The notes: generated by a model from the letters alone, not told the origin. A DNA stretch of 44,401 nt from Acidithiobacillus sulfuriphilus (GCF_003721225.1 NZ_RIZI01000186.1:1-44401); one strand, 5' to 3'. Numbered from the stretch's first letter, positions 8,721 through 21,327 are shown. Made by a program: numbers and translations.

Positions 8721-8993
8721 TTAGTTTACTGCATCTTTCAATGCTTTACCAGCCTTGAATTTCGGAGTGCGGCTTGCGGCAATCATGATCTCCTGACCGG
8801 TGGCGGGGTTACGCCCCTTGCGAGCCTCCCGGGTAGAGACGAGAAACGAACCAAAGCCCACCAGCGTTACCTGCTCCCCAGCCTTGAGCGCTTCCTTAAG
8901 GGCTTCCAAGGTCGCATCCAGCGCCGTCCCGGCCGCTACGCGGGAAATCCCCGCATGATCTGCAATTTTTTCAATCAACTCCGATTTATTCAT
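8721..8993 (-). CDS. hupB: HU-type DNA-binding protein (beta-like)
   Basis: A 90-residue histone-like protein with the HU/IHF fold. It begins [17 protein letters not shown] and contains the family signature [21 protein letters not shown] and the DNA-intercalating arm with the conserved RNP. HU binds and bends DNA without strong sequence specificity and compacts the nucleoid. The start is certain: a strong AAAGGAGA ribosome-binding site sits just upstream. The gene follows lon, as in many gammaproteobacteria, but has its own strong promoter in the 112-base gap. The paralogue IHF-beta is encoded separately at 17589-17900; HU lacks the longer N-terminus seen there. Confidence 0.97.
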   Translation of the reverse strand: MNKSELIEKIADHAGISRVAAGTALDATLEALKEALKAGEQVTLVGFGSFLVSTREARKGRNPATGQEIMIAASRTPKFKAGKALKDAVN

Positions 8994-9060
8994 GCTACTT
9001 TCTCCTTTATGGGTATACCTACCGCCGGTAACTACTGCCTTCCCTCAGACAAGTCTGCAC

Positions 9061-9090
9061 GTTATAACAAGCGACAAAAAGTCATGTCAA
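9061..9090 (-). promoter_or_regulatory. Sigma70-type promoter of hupB
   Basis: On the minus strand, a perfect -35 TTGACA (9085-9090) and a -10 TATAAC (9061-9066) are separated by 18 bases. Transcription would start near 9054, giving a leader of about 60 bases that ends in a strong ribosome-binding site. This gives hupB high expression independent of lon. Confidence 0.75.
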
Positions 9091-9105
9091 GAAAACCTTC
9101 ACTGG

Positions 9106-11547
9106 CTAATGCGCCGTCGCCTTTTCGTCGGCACTGCCTTCCCCCACTTTGCCGGCCGGGACCAGAGGCGCGGAATCCTCCGGCTCGGGCAAGGGACTGG
9201 GCCGGGACTCCAGGGCTATGGCCAGGACCTCATCGATCCAGCGCACGGGCTTGATCACCAGCGCATCCCGGACATTCTTGGGGATTTCCTGAAGATCTTT
9301 CTCATTTTCCTGCGGAATCAGGACCGTGCTGATCCCGCCCCGATGCGCCGCCAACAGTTTTTCCTTCAAGCCGCCGATGGGCAGGACCTCGCCACGCAGA
9401 GTGATCTCACCCGTCATGGCCACGCTGGCATGCACCGGAATGTTGGTGAGGGCCGACACCAGGGCCGTACACATGCCGATGCCGGCGCTCGGACCATCTT
9501 TGGGTGTGGCGCCTTCGGGAACATGGATATGGACATCCTTGTTCTGGTAAAAGTCCGGCGCGATACCCAAGGCCTGGGCCCGGGAGCGCACTACACTCAT
9601 GGCGGCCTGAATGGACTCCTGCATCACGTCCCCGAGCTTGCCGGTGATCAGCAACTTTCCGCGCCCGGGAATGACCACGGCTTCAATGCTCAGCAGCTCG
9701 CCGCCAACCTCCGTCCACGCCAGGCCCGTCACTTCGCCAATGCGGTTTTCCTTTTCCGCCTTGCCAAAGTCATAGCGACGGACGCCCAGATACTTGTCCA
9801 GATTACGGTCGGAAACCTGGACCCGTTTACGCTTCTTGTCCAGGAGCAGTTCCTTGACCACCTTGCGGCAAATCCGGGCCAGTTCACGCTCCAGGTTACG
9901 CACGCCCGCTTCCCGGGTGTAGTAACGAATGATGTCACGAATGACGGCCTGCGAAACCTGCATTTCGCCGTCCTTCAGCCCGGCCTTGCTGATCTGCTTG
10001 GGCAGCAGATATTGCATGGCGATATGGATTTTCTCGTCTTCCGTATAACCGGAGAGGCGGATCACTTCCATACGATCCATGAGCGGTGCGGGAATATTCA
10101 AGGTGTTGGCCGTGGTGACAAACATCACCTCGGAAAGATTGAAATCCACCTCCAGATAGTGATCGTTGAAAGCGGCATTCTGCTCAGGATCCAGGACCTC
10201 CAGCAATGCCGAGGCCGGGTCACCGCGAAAATCCATGGCCATCTTGTCCACTTCGTCCAAGAGCATCAGGGGATTGCGGGTGGCCACCTTGGCCAGGCTC
10301 TGAATGATCTTTCCCGGCAATGCGCCGATATAGGTGCGCCGATGGCCACGAATTTCCGCCTCGTCGCGTACGCCGCCCAAGGACATACGGACAAATTTAC
10401 GCCCCGTAGCCGCGGCAATGGAGCGCCCCAGGCTGGTCTTCCCCACGCCGGGCGGTCCGACCAGGCAGAGAATCGGGCCTTGGCTGTTGCCCACCCGCTC
10501 CTGAACGGCCAGATACTCCAGAATCCGCTCCTTGACGTCTTCCAGGCCGTAATGATCGGCGTCGAGAATCTCCTTCGCCCGGGTCAGATCCTTGGTGATT
10601 TTGCTGCGCTTGCGCCACGGCACGCTCACCAGCCAGTCGATATAATTGCGCACGACGGTGGCCTCGGCGGACATGGGACTCATCATCCGCAGTTTTTTCA
10701 ACTCCGCTTCCGCCTTGGCCCGAACCTCCTTGGGCATACCCGCCTTCTCGATCTTGCGGGCCACCTCATCCGCTTCTCCTCCACCCTCTTCCGAAAGGTC
10801 ACCCAGTTCTTTCTGGATGGCCTTCATCTGCTCGTTCAGATAGTACTCGCGCTGGCTTTTCTCCATTTGCCGCTTGACGCGGCCACGGATACGCTTCTCC
10901 ACCTGCAGAAGATCGATCTCCGATTCCATCAGCCCGAGCAAATGCTCCAGGCGGACACGGGTGTCCGCCTTTTCCAGGATCTCCTGCTTTTCCTCCAGCT
11001 TGAGGCTGAGATGCGCGGCCACGGTATCCGCCAGACGCGCAGGGTCATCCATACTGGCCAGGGTGGACAGTATTTCCGGCGGGATTTTCTTGTTGAGCTT
11101 GACGTAGGATTCAAACTGGCTGCTCACCGAGCGCATCAATGCCTCGGTTTCGCGATCGGCCAGTTTGTCACTTTCTATGACCTGCACCTGGGCCCGCAGG
11201 GAATCGGCGCCGGGCAGGAAGGAAACCAATTTTGCCCGGTCGGTCCCTTCCACCAACACCTTGACGGTGCCATCGGGCAGTTTCAGCAATTGCAGAATCG
11301 TCGCCAAGGTGCCCACGCGAAAGATGCCTTCGGGTTGCGGATCATCATCCGCGGCATTTTTCTGCGCCACCAGCAGGATTTGTTTGTCACCCGCCATGGC
11401 CTCTTCCAGGGCATGAATGGATTTGACTCTACCGACAAAAAGCGGGATTACCATGAATGGAAAAACCACCACATCCCGCAACGGCAATACCGGTACCATC
11501 AAACCCTCGCCTTCGACCAGCAGGACATTCTTATCAACCAGTGCCAT
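9106..11547 (-). CDS. lon: ATP-dependent protease Lon
   Basis: An 813-residue LonA protease, the usual length. The N-terminal substrate-recognition domain (about 15-210) and coiled-coil region are followed by the AAA+ module with Walker A GPPGVGKT (364-371) and Walker [10 protein letters not shown]. The C-terminal serine protease domain has the [11 protein letters not shown] catalytic motif; Ser687 and Lys730 form the dyad, 43 residues apart as expected. Lon degrades misfolded cytoplasmic proteins and short-lived regulators. It lies downstream of clpX in the tig-clpP-clpX-lon-hupB block. The 97-base gap before it contains an imperfect GC-rich hairpin but no clear terminator. The start ATG follows AAGGGGT at good spacing. 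The acidic, Pro-rich C-terminal tail (about 40 residues) looks variable. Confidence 0.98.
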   Translation of the reverse strand: MALVDKNVLLVEGEGLMVPVLPLRDVVVFPFMVIPLFVGRVKSIHALEEAMAGDKQILLVAQKNAADDDPQPEGIFRVGTLATILQLLKLPDGTVKVLVEGTDRAKLVSFLPGADSLRAQVQVIESDKLADRETEALMRSVSSQFESYVKLNKKIPPEILSTLASMDDPARLADTVAAHLSLKLEEKQEILEKADTRVRLEHLLGLMESEIDLLQVEKRIRGRVKRQMEKSQREYYLNEQMKAIQKELGDLSEEGGGEADEVARKIEKAGMPKEVRAKAEAELKKLRMMSPMSAEATVVRNYIDWLVSVPWRKRSKITKDLTRAKEILDADHYGLEDVKERILEYLAVQERVGNSQGPILCLVGPPGVGKTSLGRSIAAATGRKFVRMSLGGVRDEAEIRGHRRTYIGALPGKIIQSLAKVATRNPLMLLDEVDKMAMDFRGDPASALLEVLDPEQNAAFNDHYLEVDFNLSEVMFVTTANTLNIPAPLMDRMEVIRLSGYTEDEKIHIAMQYLLPKQISKAGLKDGEMQVSQAVIRDIIRYYTREAGVRNLERELARICRKVVKELLLDKKRKRVQVSDRNLDKYLGVRRYDFGKAEKENRIGEVTGLAWTEVGGELLSIEAVVIPGRGKLLITGKLGDVMQESIQAAMSVVRSRAQALGIAPDFYQNKDVHIHVPEGATPKDGPSAGIGMCTALVSALTNIPVHASVAMTGEITLRGEVLPIGGLKEKLLAAHRGGISTVLIPQENEKDLQEIPKNVRDALVIKPVRWIDEVLAIALESRPSPLPEPEDSAPLVPAGKVGEGSADEKATAH

Positions 11548-11645
11548 GGTTTACCCCTTGAACCAGGTAGATACCAACTACCGACATTTGTGAAAGTGGT
11601 GCCGCCACCCGTGGTTTTCAATGGTGGCGACGCAGAGCGGCAGAG

Positions 11646-12923
11646 TTAGGCCGGGTGGGAAATATCCACCTTGGCCGCGCCATCGTCGTAAACCAACAAC
11701 GGCTTACCCGCTCCATCGATGACAGCCGCATCGACGACCACCTTCTTCACCCCGTTCATGGACGGCAATTCATACATGGTATCCAGCAAGATTTGCTCCA
11801 GAATCGAACGCAAACCCCGCGCCCCGGTTTTCCGCACCAACGCCTTTTTGGCGATGGCCCGCAAGGCTTCGGGCCGAAACTCCAGATCAACGCCTTCGAG
11901 GAGGAAAAGTTTCTGGTATTGCTTGATGAGGGCGTTTTTCGGTTCCGTCAGGATGGAAACCATGGCCTCCTCATCGAGTTCATCCAGAACCGCCACCACG
12001 GGAAGCCGGCCGACAAACTCCGGAATGAGCCCATAGCGCACCAGGTCTTCCGGCTCCAGGTCACGGAGGAGCGTGCCCAGACTTTCCGGCTTGCTGCGGC
12101 TTTTCACCTCGGCATTGAAACCCATACCGCCTTTTTCGATACGTCGCATGACGGACTTTTCCAATCCGCTGAAAGCCCCGCCACAAATAAACAGAATGTG
12201 CCGGGTATCCACTTGCAGAAACTCCTGCTGGGGATGTTTCCGCCCACCTTGGGGCGGCACCGAGGCCACCGTGCCCTCGATGAGTTTCAGAAGGGCCTGC
12301 TGCACCCCTTCGCCGGAAACATCCCGAGTGATGGAGGGGTTCTCGGACTTCCGCGAAATCTTGTCTATTTCGTCAATGTAAACGATGCCCGTCTGCGCCT
12401 TTTCCACGTCATAGTCGCATTTCTGCAGGAGCTTCTGAATGATGTTCTCGACATCTTCGCCGACATAGCCGGCTTCCGTCAGCGTCGTCGCGTCGGCGAT
12501 GGCGAAGGGCACATTCAGCAAGCGCGCCAGCGTTTGCGCCAGCAGCGTCTTCCCGGATCCCGTCGGCCCAATCAGCAGGATGTTGCTTTTATCCAGCTCT
12601 ACCTCTTTTTCCTTGCTACCGTGCTCAAGACGCTTGTAATGATTATAGACCGCCACCGAGAGGACTTTCTTGGCCCCCTCCTGGCCGATCACATAATCAT
12701 CCAGGGTCTTCCGGATCTCCCGGGGCTTGGGCAACTTGCTGTGCCCCTCGGCCTGGGCGTCATCCAGAATTTCGTCTTTTACGATGTCGTTGCACAACTC
12801 TACACATTCATCGCAAATAAACACGGAAGGGCCGGCAATCAGTTTGCGTACTTCGTGCTGGCTTTTCCCACAAAACGAACAATAGAGCGTCTTTTCGCCA
12901 GTTCCGTCGTGTTTTCCAGCCAT
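11646..12923 (-). CDS. clpX: ATP-dependent Clp protease ATPase subunit ClpX
   Basis: A 425-residue AAA+ unfoldase. The N-terminal zinc-binding domain has CSFC (Cys15, Cys18) and CDEC (Cys37, Cys40). Walker A GPTGSGKT is at 119-126, pore loop GYVG at 152-155 and Walker [10 protein letters not shown] near 180-188. The ClpP-docking loop reads GMGF where most family members have GIGF, a conservative change. ClpX unfolds tagged or adaptor-delivered substrates and feeds them to ClpP. The gene is 19 bases downstream of clpP on the same strand, so the two subunits are co-transcribed. AGGAGA before the ATG supports the start. Confidence 0.98.
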   Translation of the reverse strand: MAGKHDGTGEKTLYCSFCGKSQHEVRKLIAGPSVFICDECVELCNDIVKDEILDDAQAEGHSKLPKPREIRKTLDDYVIGQEGAKKVLSVAVYNHYKRLEHGSKEKEVELDKSNILLIGPTGSGKTLLAQTLARLLNVPFAIADATTLTEAGYVGEDVENIIQKLLQKCDYDVEKAQTGIVYIDEIDKISRKSENPSITRDVSGEGVQQALLKLIEGTVASVPPQGGRKHPQQEFLQVDTRHILFICGGAFSGLEKSVMRRIEKGGMGFNAEVKSRSKPESLGTLLRDLEPEDLVRYGLIPEFVGRLPVVAVLDELDEEAMVSILTEPKNALIKQYQKLFLLEGVDLEFRPEALRAIAKKALVRKTGARGLRSILEQILLDTMYELPSMNGVKKVVVDAAVIDGAGKPLLVYDDGAAKVDISHPA

Positions 12924-12942
12924 GGTATTTCTCCTGCCTCGT

Positions 12943-13587
12943 TCAGGCGGTCTCGTTATCGCCGCGATGACTGATCACGGCATCCACGAGATGGTAGGTT
13001 TTGGCCTCGTCGGCCGACATGAAAAAGTCCCGGTCCAGATCCTGCTCGATACGCTCCCGGGATTGCCCGGTATGCTCGACCAGGATCTCATTGAGCCGCT
13101 CGCGGATCCGCAGTATTTCCTTGGCATGAATTTCGATATCCATGGCCTGCCCCTGGAAACCGCCCGATGGCTGATGCAGCATGATCCGGGCATTGGGCAG
13201 GGAATACCGTTTGCCCGCCGCTCCGGCAGCCAGCAGCACCGCCCCCATGCTCGCCGCCTGACCAACGCATACGGTACTGACATTGGGCCGGATAAACTGC
13301 ATGGTGTCATAGATCGCCATCCCGGCGGTGACCGATCCGCCCGGGCTATTGATGTAGAGGGCAATGTCCTTGTCGGGGTTTTCGGCTTCCAGAAAAAGCA
13401 GTTGGGCCACCACCAGATTGGCCATGAAATCCTCCACCTGACCCACCAGGAAGATGACGCGCTCTTTCAGCAGGCGCGAGTAGATATCGAAGGCCCGCTC
13501 TCCGCGTCCCGTCTGTTCGATGACCATGGGGACATAACCCAATGCATTTATTCCTGGCAATGACCTGCCTTCTTCCCCATAACCCAT
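12943..13587 (-). CDS. clpP: ATP-dependent Clp protease proteolytic subunit ClpP
   Basis: The serine peptidase of the ClpXP machine. The frame extends to a TTG at 13611. The ATG at 13587 is preferred because GAGGAG sits nine bases upstream; this gives 214 residues, close to the 207 of E. coli. The catalytic triad is visible as Ser113 (in GQAASMGA), His138 (in MLHQPSGG) and Asp187, at the spacing of the E. coli enzyme. The N-terminal region before [19 protein letters not shown] would be a short propeptide. It lies between tig and clpX on the same strand. Confidence 0.97.
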   Translation of the reverse strand: MGYGEEGRSLPGINALGYVPMVIEQTGRGERAFDIYSRLLKERVIFLVGQVEDFMANLVVAQLLFLEAENPDKDIALYINSPGGSVTAGMAIYDTMQFIRPNVSTVCVGQAASMGAVLLAAGAAGKRYSLPNARIMLHQPSGGFQGQAMDIEIHAKEILRIRERLNEILVEHTGQSRERIEQDLDRDFFMSADEAKTYHLVDAVISHRGDNETA

Positions 13588-13633
13588 GCTGTGGTACTCC
13601 TCATCTAGCAATTTGCATACTGCATGACCAACA

Positions 13634-14923
13634 TTATGCGTTTACGGCGCCCACCGGCTCACGGCCGATCAGTTGATTAAAACTCACGGGCTCGTCGGTC
13701 ACTGTAACACGCTCCAGCACCCATGCCACCACTTTTGCCTCCAGCGCCATGGCCTCCGCCTCGCCGAGCTGCTCCGGGTTACGACGGTACCAGGTCATCA
13801 CCTCTTCCGGATCTTCATACTGTTCGGCGATTTCCTCAATGACCTTGGCCACCTCCTGGCGTTCGGCCCGCAACTGCTCGCGCCGCGCAATCTCGGACAT
13901 GACCAAGCCCAGGGTCACCCGGCGGCGGGCCAGCTCCTCGGCATTGTCAGGGACCTGGGTACCGGCTTCCTTCGCCTCTTTCTGCAGTCGCTCCACTTCC
14001 TGAGCAATCAACCGTCTGGGGAGATCGGGCGTGTTGCCTTGTATCAGCAATTCAAGCACCTGCGTTTTCAGGCGCATCTCACTGATGCGCCGGGCCTCGC
14101 GCTCCAGGTTTTCCCGCACCTCCCGGCGCAGGGTTTCTACTTCACCATCTTCGATACCCAATGACAAGGCGAAGGCGGCGTCTATTTCTGGCAGTTGCGG
14201 CTCCGCGACGTCCTTGATCAACAGATGAAATTGCGCCGTTTTACCGGCGAACTCTTTTTGATGGTAGTCCTCCGGGAAGGTGATTTCCACGTCCTTTTCC
14301 GCACCGGCGCGTAAACCCGTGAGGGCTCCTTCCAATTCCGGCAGCAGCCGGCCGCCACCAAGGATGGCCGGGTAATCCTGGGCGCTCCCACCGGGTAACG
14401 GCTCCCCGTCCATGCTACCGGAAAAATCGAGCAGGACCCGATCACCTTCCTGTGCGGCCCGATCCACGGAAACAAAATGACGACGCTGTTGACGCATGAT
14501 CTCGATGGTGGCATCCACATCGCTTTCAGCGACTTCGGCGCTTTGCCTGGTCACGGCACCCGCGGGCACCTGCGGCGCAAAATCGGGATAGACTTCGATG
14601 ATAGCGGTGTAGATCAAATCCTGTCCGCGCCCGCCCGAATCCACCTGGATTTCCGGCCGCCCGACAGGGCGCAAGCTCTGCTCTTGAAGGGCGTGGAAAT
14701 AGGTCTCGTTGATCAAGTGATCAAAGGCCTCCATGAGGACATCGGCACCAAACTGACGCTCCACCACAGCCATGGGAACGCGACCGGGGCGAAACCCGGG
14801 CAAGCGCGCCGAGCGGGCCTTCTGGCGCAAACGCTGGGTGACTTCCTCCTCAACACTGCCGGCGGGTACGGTAACGGTGATCCGCTTTTCCAACGGGGTC
14901 TCCGCCGTGATGGAGATTTGCAT
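13634..14923 (-). CDS. tig: Trigger factor, ribosome-associated chaperone and prolyl isomerase
   Basis: A 429-residue protein starting [18 protein letters not shown] longer in-frame ATG exists at 14959, but AAGGACG seven bases before 14923 and the family N-terminus fix the start. The ribosome-binding tail has the signature GFRPGRVP. An FKBP-like isomerase domain (about 155-245, with [14 protein letters not shown]) and the helical C-terminal chaperone domain follow. Trigger factor meets nascent chains at the ribosome exit. It heads the tig-clpP-clpX-lon block, has its own promoter upstream, and ends 46 bases before clpP. Confidence 0.97.
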   Translation of the reverse strand: MQISITAETPLEKRITVTVPAGSVEEEVTQRLRQKARSARLPGFRPGRVPMAVVERQFGADVLMEAFDHLINETYFHALQEQSLRPVGRPEIQVDSGGRGQDLIYTAIIEVYPDFAPQVPAGAVTRQSAEVAESDVDATIEIMRQQRRHFVSVDRAAQEGDRVLLDFSGSMDGEPLPGGSAQDYPAILGGGRLLPELEGALTGLRAGAEKDVEITFPEDYHQKEFAGKTAQFHLLIKDVAEPQLPEIDAAFALSLGIEDGEVETLRREVRENLEREARRISEMRLKTQVLELLIQGNTPDLPRRLIAQEVERLQKEAKEAGTQVPDNAEELARRRVTLGLVMSEIARREQLRAERQEVAKVIEEIAEQYEDPEEVMTWYRRNPEQLGEAEAMALEAKVVAWVLERVTVTDEPVSFNQLIGREPVGAVNA

Positions 14924-14965
14924 GAATTCGTCCTTTTTTTGCATTTTGTCTAAGCCCATATTTCA

Positions 14966-14994
14966 ATCATAAACAGAAGGCGCATCGGCCTCAA
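14966..14994 (-). promoter_or_regulatory. Predicted promoter of tig
   Basis: On the minus strand, TTGAGG (14989-14994) and TATGAT (14966-14971) are separated by exactly 17 bases, a fair -35 and a good -10. A start near 14959 would leave a leader of about 36 bases before the trigger-factor ATG. This separates the chaperone-protease block from pyrE. Confidence 0.6.
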
Positions 14995-15047
14995 GGTTCC
15001 AGGTGAAGCAGCGGTTCAACATCCCGGCCTGCCCTTGGCAAATGGTC

Positions 15048-15635
15048 CTATTGCAACCCCCTGCTGCCGGGCTTGACGGGCGTACCACCCGCCGCGCACT
15101 GGGGGCAATCGACGGCTTCCCAGCTTTGCACCGGCAAACGCAGCAGGGGGAAGAAAGGCACACCGTCGAAATCGCCGATGCCGCCGCTGCGGTCGACGAT
15201 GGATGCTACCGCCAGCACTTCCCCGCCCGCCTCCCGGACAGCGGCGATACATTCACGGGTAGAGCCGCCGGTGGTGATGACATCTTCCACCACCAGCACG
15301 CCCTCTCCCGGGGCGATCACAAAGCCGCGCCGCAGGCGCATGCGCCCGCCTTCCCGCTCCGTGAATATGCTCCGCACCCCCAGGGCGCGGGCCGTCTCAT
15401 AGGAGACGAGGATGGCGCCGACGGCCGGACCGGCAACGACTTCGACCCGTTTGCGCAGCGGCTCCGGAATGGCTTGCGCCATGGCCGCGCAGAGGACGGC
15501 GGCATGCTCCGGATGCTGCAAGACCCTTGCCGATTGCAAATAGGCATCGCTATGCCGACCGGAGGAAAGGAGAAAATGCCCATTGAGCAAGGCGGCGTCC
15601 TGCCGGTATAATTCGATCACCTGTTCTGGCGTCAC
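15048..15635 (-). CDS. pyrE: Orotate phosphoribosyltransferase
   Basis: A 195-residue enzyme joining orotate and PRPP to give orotidine 5'-phosphate in pyrimidine synthesis. The PRPP-binding motif is VLVVEDVITTGGST, and the N-terminal region has HFLLSSGRHSDAYLQ. The C-terminus carries a CPQC pair and a Gly/Pro-rich tail, seen in the longer PyrE subgroup. The start is a GTG at 15635 preceded by GAGGAAA; the ATG five bases upstream is out of frame and meets a stop at once. It follows pyrF by 76 bases on the same strand, so the last two UMP-synthesis steps are encoded side by side. Confidence 0.95.
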   Translation of the reverse strand: MTPEQVIELYRQDAALLNGHFLLSSGRHSDAYLQSARVLQHPEHAAVLCAAMAQAIPEPLRKRVEVVAGPAVGAILVSYETARALGVRSIFTEREGGRMRLRRGFVIAPGEGVLVVEDVITTGGSTRECIAAVREAGGEVLAVASIVDRSGGIGDFDGVPFFPLLRLPVQSWEAVDCPQCAAGGTPVKPGSRGLQ

Positions 15636-15711
15636 TGCATTTCCTCTATCTTAAAATAGCCAAGCTGAAAATTCATACCCTTTCCCCCACCCCGGCGGCC
15701 GGCCGGTGTTT

Positions 15712-16419
15712 TTAGCCACCACCGGCCGATGCCCTGTCCATCTCCGCCAGGATATCCGCCAGCGCCCCCGCTGGATCGGCCGCTGCCGTAATGGGACGCC
15801 CGATGACGAGGTGATCCGCTCCGGCCCGCAGGGCCTGCGCCGGGGTCAATATGCGCCGCTGGTCATCTGCGGCGCTATGGGCCGGCCGGATCCCCGGCGT
15901 CACCAACAGCAACTGCGGATGGGCTTGGCGCAGCACGGCTGCCTCCTGCGCCGAACAGACCACGCCATCCATACCGCTATGGGCAGCAAGATTTGCGAGC
16001 CGATGTACTTGGCTCAGCGGACTGGTGAAGACGCCAATTTCCCGCAAGCCCTCTTCATCCATGCTAGTGAGCACAGTCACGGCAATCAAGAGGGGATGAT
16101 GGGATTCCTGATCAATGGCTTCCCGGGCGGCCGCCATCATCCGCCCCCCCCCGCTGGCATGCAGGTTCATCATCCAGACCCCCAGGCGCGCCGCGGCACG
16201 GCTCGCCCGGGCAACGGTTTGCGGGATATCGTGGAACTTGAGGTCCAAAAATACCGCAAAGCCCATGGCCTGCAGCCGTTCGACCACGACCGGGCCACTG
16301 GCCGTAAACAACTCCTTGCCCACCTTGAGCCGACACCGGGTGGGGTCAAGGCGTTGCGCCAGGTGGATGGCCTGGGCCGCATCGGCATAGTCCAAAGCCA
16401 CAATGATCCGGGCCGTCAT
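15712..16419 (-). CDS. pyrF: Orotidine 5'-phosphate decarboxylase
   Basis: A 235-residue TIM-barrel enzyme that decarboxylates OMP to UMP. The catalytic DxKxxD motif is in [11 protein letters not shown], the N-terminal strand is IIVALDYAD, and the phosphate-binding end reads VTPGIRP and LVIGRPIT. The frame is open far upstream, but the ATG at 16419 overlaps the lapB stop (ATGA) and matches the family start. The lapB-pyrF order is the same as in E. coli. A GC-rich hairpin spans the stop codon (15701-15727) without a T tract. Confidence 0.96.
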   Translation of the reverse strand: MTARIIVALDYADAAQAIHLAQRLDPTRCRLKVGKELFTASGPVVVERLQAMGFAVFLDLKFHDIPQTVARASRAAARLGVWMMNLHASGGGRMMAAAREAIDQESHHPLLIAVTVLTSMDEEGLREIGVFTSPLSQVHRLANLAAHSGMDGVVCSAQEAAVLRQAHPQLLLVTPGIRPAHSAADDQRRILTPAQALRAGADHLVIGRPITAAADPAGALADILAEMDRASAGGG

Positions 16420-17573
16420 AGGGATCCCACCCCGGCGAAAGTGCCCCAACGCCGACAACTGGGGCAACGCCAGTAATGCTGGGGACTCTGGTAACCACAG
16501 ACCTGACAACTGAACAGGGGCGGGGTCACCGGCAATGCCCGCACGGCCTGGACCAGCGCCGGGTAAAGCAGCGGCGCAGGATCTCCCCCATCCATCTTGA
16601 GCAAGGTCTGGATGGCCGACAGCTCCGGCGCAAGCTGGATGACCGACAGCAGGAAGGCTGCGGCAGCCTGTTTGCCCTCGCCATGCAGGAGGGCGTTGGC
16701 CAGGCGATCCACGCCCAGGGGCGAGCGGCAGACCTCTTTCAGCCTGGCGCTGATCCGCCGGGCCTCCGGCACGTCGCCACATTGGCGCAAGGCCGCCAGC
16801 AGCAAATCCAGGACGACCAAAATGATGACCTTCGCCTCTCCTTCCAGGAGGGTTGCCCAGGTTTGCGCCGCCACTAGCCAGCGTTGCTGGCGATAGGCGA
16901 TGGTACCCGCCACCACCACTGCCCGGGGACTCGACCGGTCCTGTTTGCGGGCGGCGGCGAGATAGTCACCGGCGCGCTCCAGCTTGGCCTGGGCCAGCGC
17001 CTGCTCCGCCAGTTCGCAATAAAGCATGGCGATAATGGCTTTTTGCTCAAGCTGACCTGCTGCAAACAAACGCTCACGCACCCCTATGGCCTGCTCCCAG
17101 TCCCCTTCCAGCTCGTAGAGTTCGGCCAGGGCCGCAAGACCTTCCAGATGTTGGGGCCGAGCCGCAAGCAGTTCGCGCAGCATGGACTCAGCCCGATCCA
17201 GAATTCCCGCCTTCAGATAATCCTGGGCGATCTCGAAAAGAATACTCTCCCGGACCGATGGGGATAAGGCCTTCTGTTCAAACAGGTATTGATGCACGCG
17301 CAAGGCACGCTCCAACTCCCCGCGGCGGCGGAACAAGCGACCGAGTGCCAGGAGGATATCCACGGTCTCGGGGTGTTGCTGAAGGGCATCGAGAAAAATT
17401 TCGATGGCTTCGTCATTGCGCTCATTGAGGAGATAGTTGAGGCCCTGAATGTAAATATGGGAGATCGCTTCGGGATTGGCAACGGGAGTCGTCTTCGTAC
17501 CGGGAAATGTGCGTCCCAGCACGAAGCCCAGGCCGAGGGCGAACACCAGGATCAGCGCGGTGGTGATCTCCAC
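16416..17573 (-). CDS. lapB: LapB (YciM)-type TPR protein, LPS assembly regulator
   Basis: A 385-residue protein close to the 389 of E. coli LapB. One N-terminal membrane helix (about 5-24) anchors it, and TPR repeats fill most of the cytoplasmic part ([20 protein letters not shown] is the first). The C-terminus is a rubredoxin-like zinc knuckle with CQVC and CPSC. In E. coli, LapB couples LPS transport to FtsH-dependent turnover of LpxC. The start is GTG, 15 bases after the ihfB stop. Its usual partner gene lapA, upstream of lapB in E. coli, is not present here. The 3' end overlaps pyrF by 4 bases. Confidence 0.93.
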   Translation of the reverse strand: MEITTALILVFALGLGFVLGRTFPGTKTTPVANPEAISHIYIQGLNYLLNERNDEAIEIFLDALQQHPETVDILLALGRLFRRRGELERALRVHQYLFEQKALSPSVRESILFEIAQDYLKAGILDRAESMLRELLAARPQHLEGLAALAELYELEGDWEQAIGVRERLFAAGQLEQKAIIAMLYCELAEQALAQAKLERAGDYLAAARKQDRSSPRAVVVAGTIAYRQQRWLVAAQTWATLLEGEAKVIILVVLDLLLAALRQCGDVPEARRISARLKEVCRSPLGVDRLANALLHGEGKQAAAAFLLSVIQLAPELSAIQTLLKMDGGDPAPLLYPALVQAVRALPVTPPLFSCQVCGYQSPQHYWRCPSCRRWGTFAGVGSL

Positions 17574-17588
17574 GTCGATGGCCTGCGC

Positions 17589-17900
17589 CTAGGATCCCGT
17601 AGCGCCCTGCAAGCCGTCGGCAGCCCAGTCCACCTGTTCGCGCAGTTCCTTGCCCGCCTTGAAATGCGGTACCCGCTTCTCCGGAACCATGACCGGCTCC
17701 CCCGTCTTGGGGTTGCGCCCCAGTTTGGCCGGACGGACATGCATGGAAAAACTGCCAAAGCCCCGAATCTCGATACGCTCGTCATCGGCGAGGGCATCAC
17801 TGAGATATTCCAGGATCAGACGCGTGGCCATTTCCACATCACGGCTACTTAATTGCGGATATTCTAAACAGATATTTTTAATCAATTCGGATTTAGTCAT
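17589..17900 (-). CDS. ihfB: Integration host factor beta subunit
   Basis: A 103-residue member of the HU/IHF family, with [21 protein letters not shown] and [25 protein letters not shown]. The extended N-terminus and the context after rpsA identify it as IHF-beta rather than HU. With IHF-alpha (not in this window) it bends DNA at specific sites in transcription, replication and recombination. It lies between sppA and lapB on the same strand; in Pseudomonas and E. coli ihfB also follows rpsA. The ribosome-binding site is weak (AAGAG close to the ATG). Confidence 0.93.
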   Translation of the reverse strand: MTKSELIKNICLEYPQLSSRDVEMATRLILEYLSDALADDERIEIRGFGSFSMHVRPAKLGRNPKTGEPVMVPEKRVPHFKAGKELREQVDWAADGLQGATGS

Positions 17901-17933
17901 GACTCTTGTCTTTATGAAGGAGTTTTATCGCGA

Positions 17934-18806
17934 TCAGAACAGATAAAAACGGGCGGCAGATTGCGCCAGCAGATCGCTGATTGCCGAACTGGCGGCGGTG
18001 GAAAACCAACTGCCCAAGGTATTCTCGCCATGCACCTCCCGGACCCGGGTGTCCTTGGGCAGTTTCAGTTGCGTCAGCAACCAGTTCTTCGCCGCATGCT
18101 CACCACCGATGGCATCCACCAGCCCCAGCTTCTGCGCCTCCAAGCCCGTGTAGACCTGCCCGGTGGCCAGCGCGTCGACCTTTGCCGGAGGGATATGGCG
18201 ATCATCGGCCACGAGTTGGACAAACTGGTCGCGAATATTCATGACGATCCCCTGGAGATACTTCTTGTCGACTGGCGACATGCTGCTGAAGGGCGAACCG
18301 GCATCTTTCAGCGGCCCGGAAACGATGGCATTACCCTGGATCCCGATTTTGTCCATCAAGCCCGATAAACTGAAAGTTTGCAGAATGACCCCGATGGACC
18401 CCGTAGCCGTGGCACCATAGGCAAAAATCCGGGAGCCCGCACAGGCAATCAGATACCCTCCGGATGCCGCCAGGGACTGCATGGATACCGCAACCGGCTT
18501 CTTCTTGGCAATGCGCGCAACGAGGTCGTGTATTTCCCAGGAAGGGACCACCGCCCCGCCAGGGGAATTGATGACCAGCAACAAGCCCTTGGCCTGGGGA
18601 TTCTCTTCGGCACGATGCAGGGCCTCGATGGTCTTTTTCGCGTCAAAAATCGGGCCGGCAATGCGGACTTCTGCAATGAAGGCCTGCCCGCTACCCAGGG
18701 AAGAATAGCCGGGCAAGCTATGTATGGCTCCCACGACCCCGGCCAACAAGAGGAAGAAGAGCACCACCAGCAGGAAAACCCGTGAACCTTTACCTTCCGA
18801 TGCCAT
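17934..18806 (-). CDS. sppA: Signal peptide peptidase SppA-type S49 protease (short form)
   Basis: A 290-residue single-domain S49 peptidase, half the size of the E. coli two-domain SppA. One N-terminal membrane helix (about 9-28) points the protease domain to the periplasm. The nucleophile is Ser115 in SLAASGGYLIACAG and the general base Lys167 in VSGPLKDAGSPF, forming the Ser-Lys dyad between subunits. VINSPGG and GSIGV are further family motifs. It would degrade cleaved signal peptides within the membrane. It sits between rpsA and ihfB, an insertion relative to the E. coli order, and is probably transcribed with them. Confidence 0.93.
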   Translation of the reverse strand: MASEGKGSRVFLLVVLFFLLLAGVVGAIHSLPGYSSLGSGQAFIAEVRIAGPIFDAKKTIEALHRAEENPQAKGLLLVINSPGGAVVPSWEIHDLVARIAKKKPVAVSMQSLAASGGYLIACAGSRIFAYGATATGSIGVILQTFSLSGLMDKIGIQGNAIVSGPLKDAGSPFSSMSPVDKKYLQGIVMNIRDQFVQLVADDRHIPPAKVDALATGQVYTGLEAQKLGLVDAIGGEHAAKNWLLTQLKLPKDTRVREVHGENTLGSWFSTAASSAISDLLAQSAARFYLF

Positions 18807-18864
18807 GCTCTACCCCCATATCGTCAGCGCCCTGCTTGGACAGGGTGGCCATGCTGCGAAGAAA

Positions 18865-20562
<1,698 letters not shown>

Positions 20563-20643
20563 AAAATTCAATAGGCCTCGTTTACCTGGGATCGCCACGC
20601 TGGGCGCCCATCGTCTGGGTTGGTGATGCCAAAATTGGCGACT

Positions 20644-21327
20644 TCATTCTTCCTCGAAGGTGTCTTTGATCCACCCGTTGAGGACGCTAAGGGTCTCGGA
20701 AACGGCTTGACCACTGGTATCAAGAATGCGCGCGTCGCCCGCCGGCTGTAAGGGGGCAACGCTACGCCGCTGATCTCGTTCGTCACGGGCGGCTATCTCC
20801 GTCTTTACGGCGCTGAGACTAGCATTTACGCCCTGTTCATTCAACTGGTTAAGCCGCCTTTTCGCGCGTTCCTCCACACTGGCGGTCAGAAAGACCTTGA
20901 GGGGCGCGTCGGGGAACACCACGGTGCCCATGTCCCGGCCATCGGCGATGAGGCCCGGTGCAGCGCGAAAGGCCCGCTGGCGCTCCAGAAGGGCGGCCCG
21001 CACGGGGGGATGCACCGCCAGGCGGGAGGCCATTTCACCGATTTCCGGCTGGCGGAGGACCTCGTCAATGGGCTCTCCGGCGAGGAAGACGCGGGTCTGT
21101 CCGGCGTCGCCCTGAAAATGCAGCGGCAATGTCCGCGCCATGTCCACCAGGGCGTGGATATCCTGGTCCGATATCCCTTGCTCCCGGGCCGCATAGGCCA
21201 GGGCCCGGTATATGGCACCGCTATCCAGGAGGTGCCAGCCCAGGGATTGGGCGAGCAAGCGGCTCAGGGTGCCCTTGCCGACACCTCCCGGACCATCCAG
21301 GGTAATGACGGGAATGGCGGCCCTCAT
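20644..21327 (-). CDS. cmk: Cytidylate kinase
   Basis: A 227-residue nucleoside monophosphate kinase that phosphorylates CMP and dCMP. The P-loop is GPGGVGKG at about residues 12-19, LDSGAIYRA follows as in the family, and IADGRDMGTVVFPDA is the Cmk signature. The start overlaps the aroA stop (ATGA), implying coupled translation. The aroA-cmk-rpsA order is conserved across many beta- and gammaproteobacteria. Confidence 0.97.
   Translation of the reverse strand: MRAAIPVITLDGPGGVGKGTLSRLLAQSLGWHLLDSGAIYRALAYAAREQGISDQDIHALVDMARTLPLHFQGDAGQTRVFLAGEPIDEVLRQPEIGEMASRLAVHPPVRAALLERQRAFRAAPGLIADGRDMGTVVFPDAPLKVFLTASVEERAKRRLNQLNEQGVNASLSAVKTEIAARDERDQRRSVAPLQPAGDARILDTSGQAVSETLSVLNGWIKDTFEEE

Noticed and set aside
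11571..11645. GC-rich hairpin between clpX and lon
   Set aside because: Imperfect stem and no T tract; clpX-lon readthrough seems as likely.
8992..11649. 885-codon open frame antisense to lon
   Set aside because: Lon is unmistakable on the other strand; the antisense frame is a GC-bias shadow with no family resemblance or ribosome-binding site.
11655..12974. 439-codon frame antisense to clpX
   Set aside because: Mirror of the highly conserved clpX codons; no recognisable protein features.
15701..15727. GGCCGGTG/CACCGGCC hairpin over the pyrF stop codon
   Set aside because: Strong stem but no T tract on the transcribed strand; could only be a weak or factor-dependent terminator.
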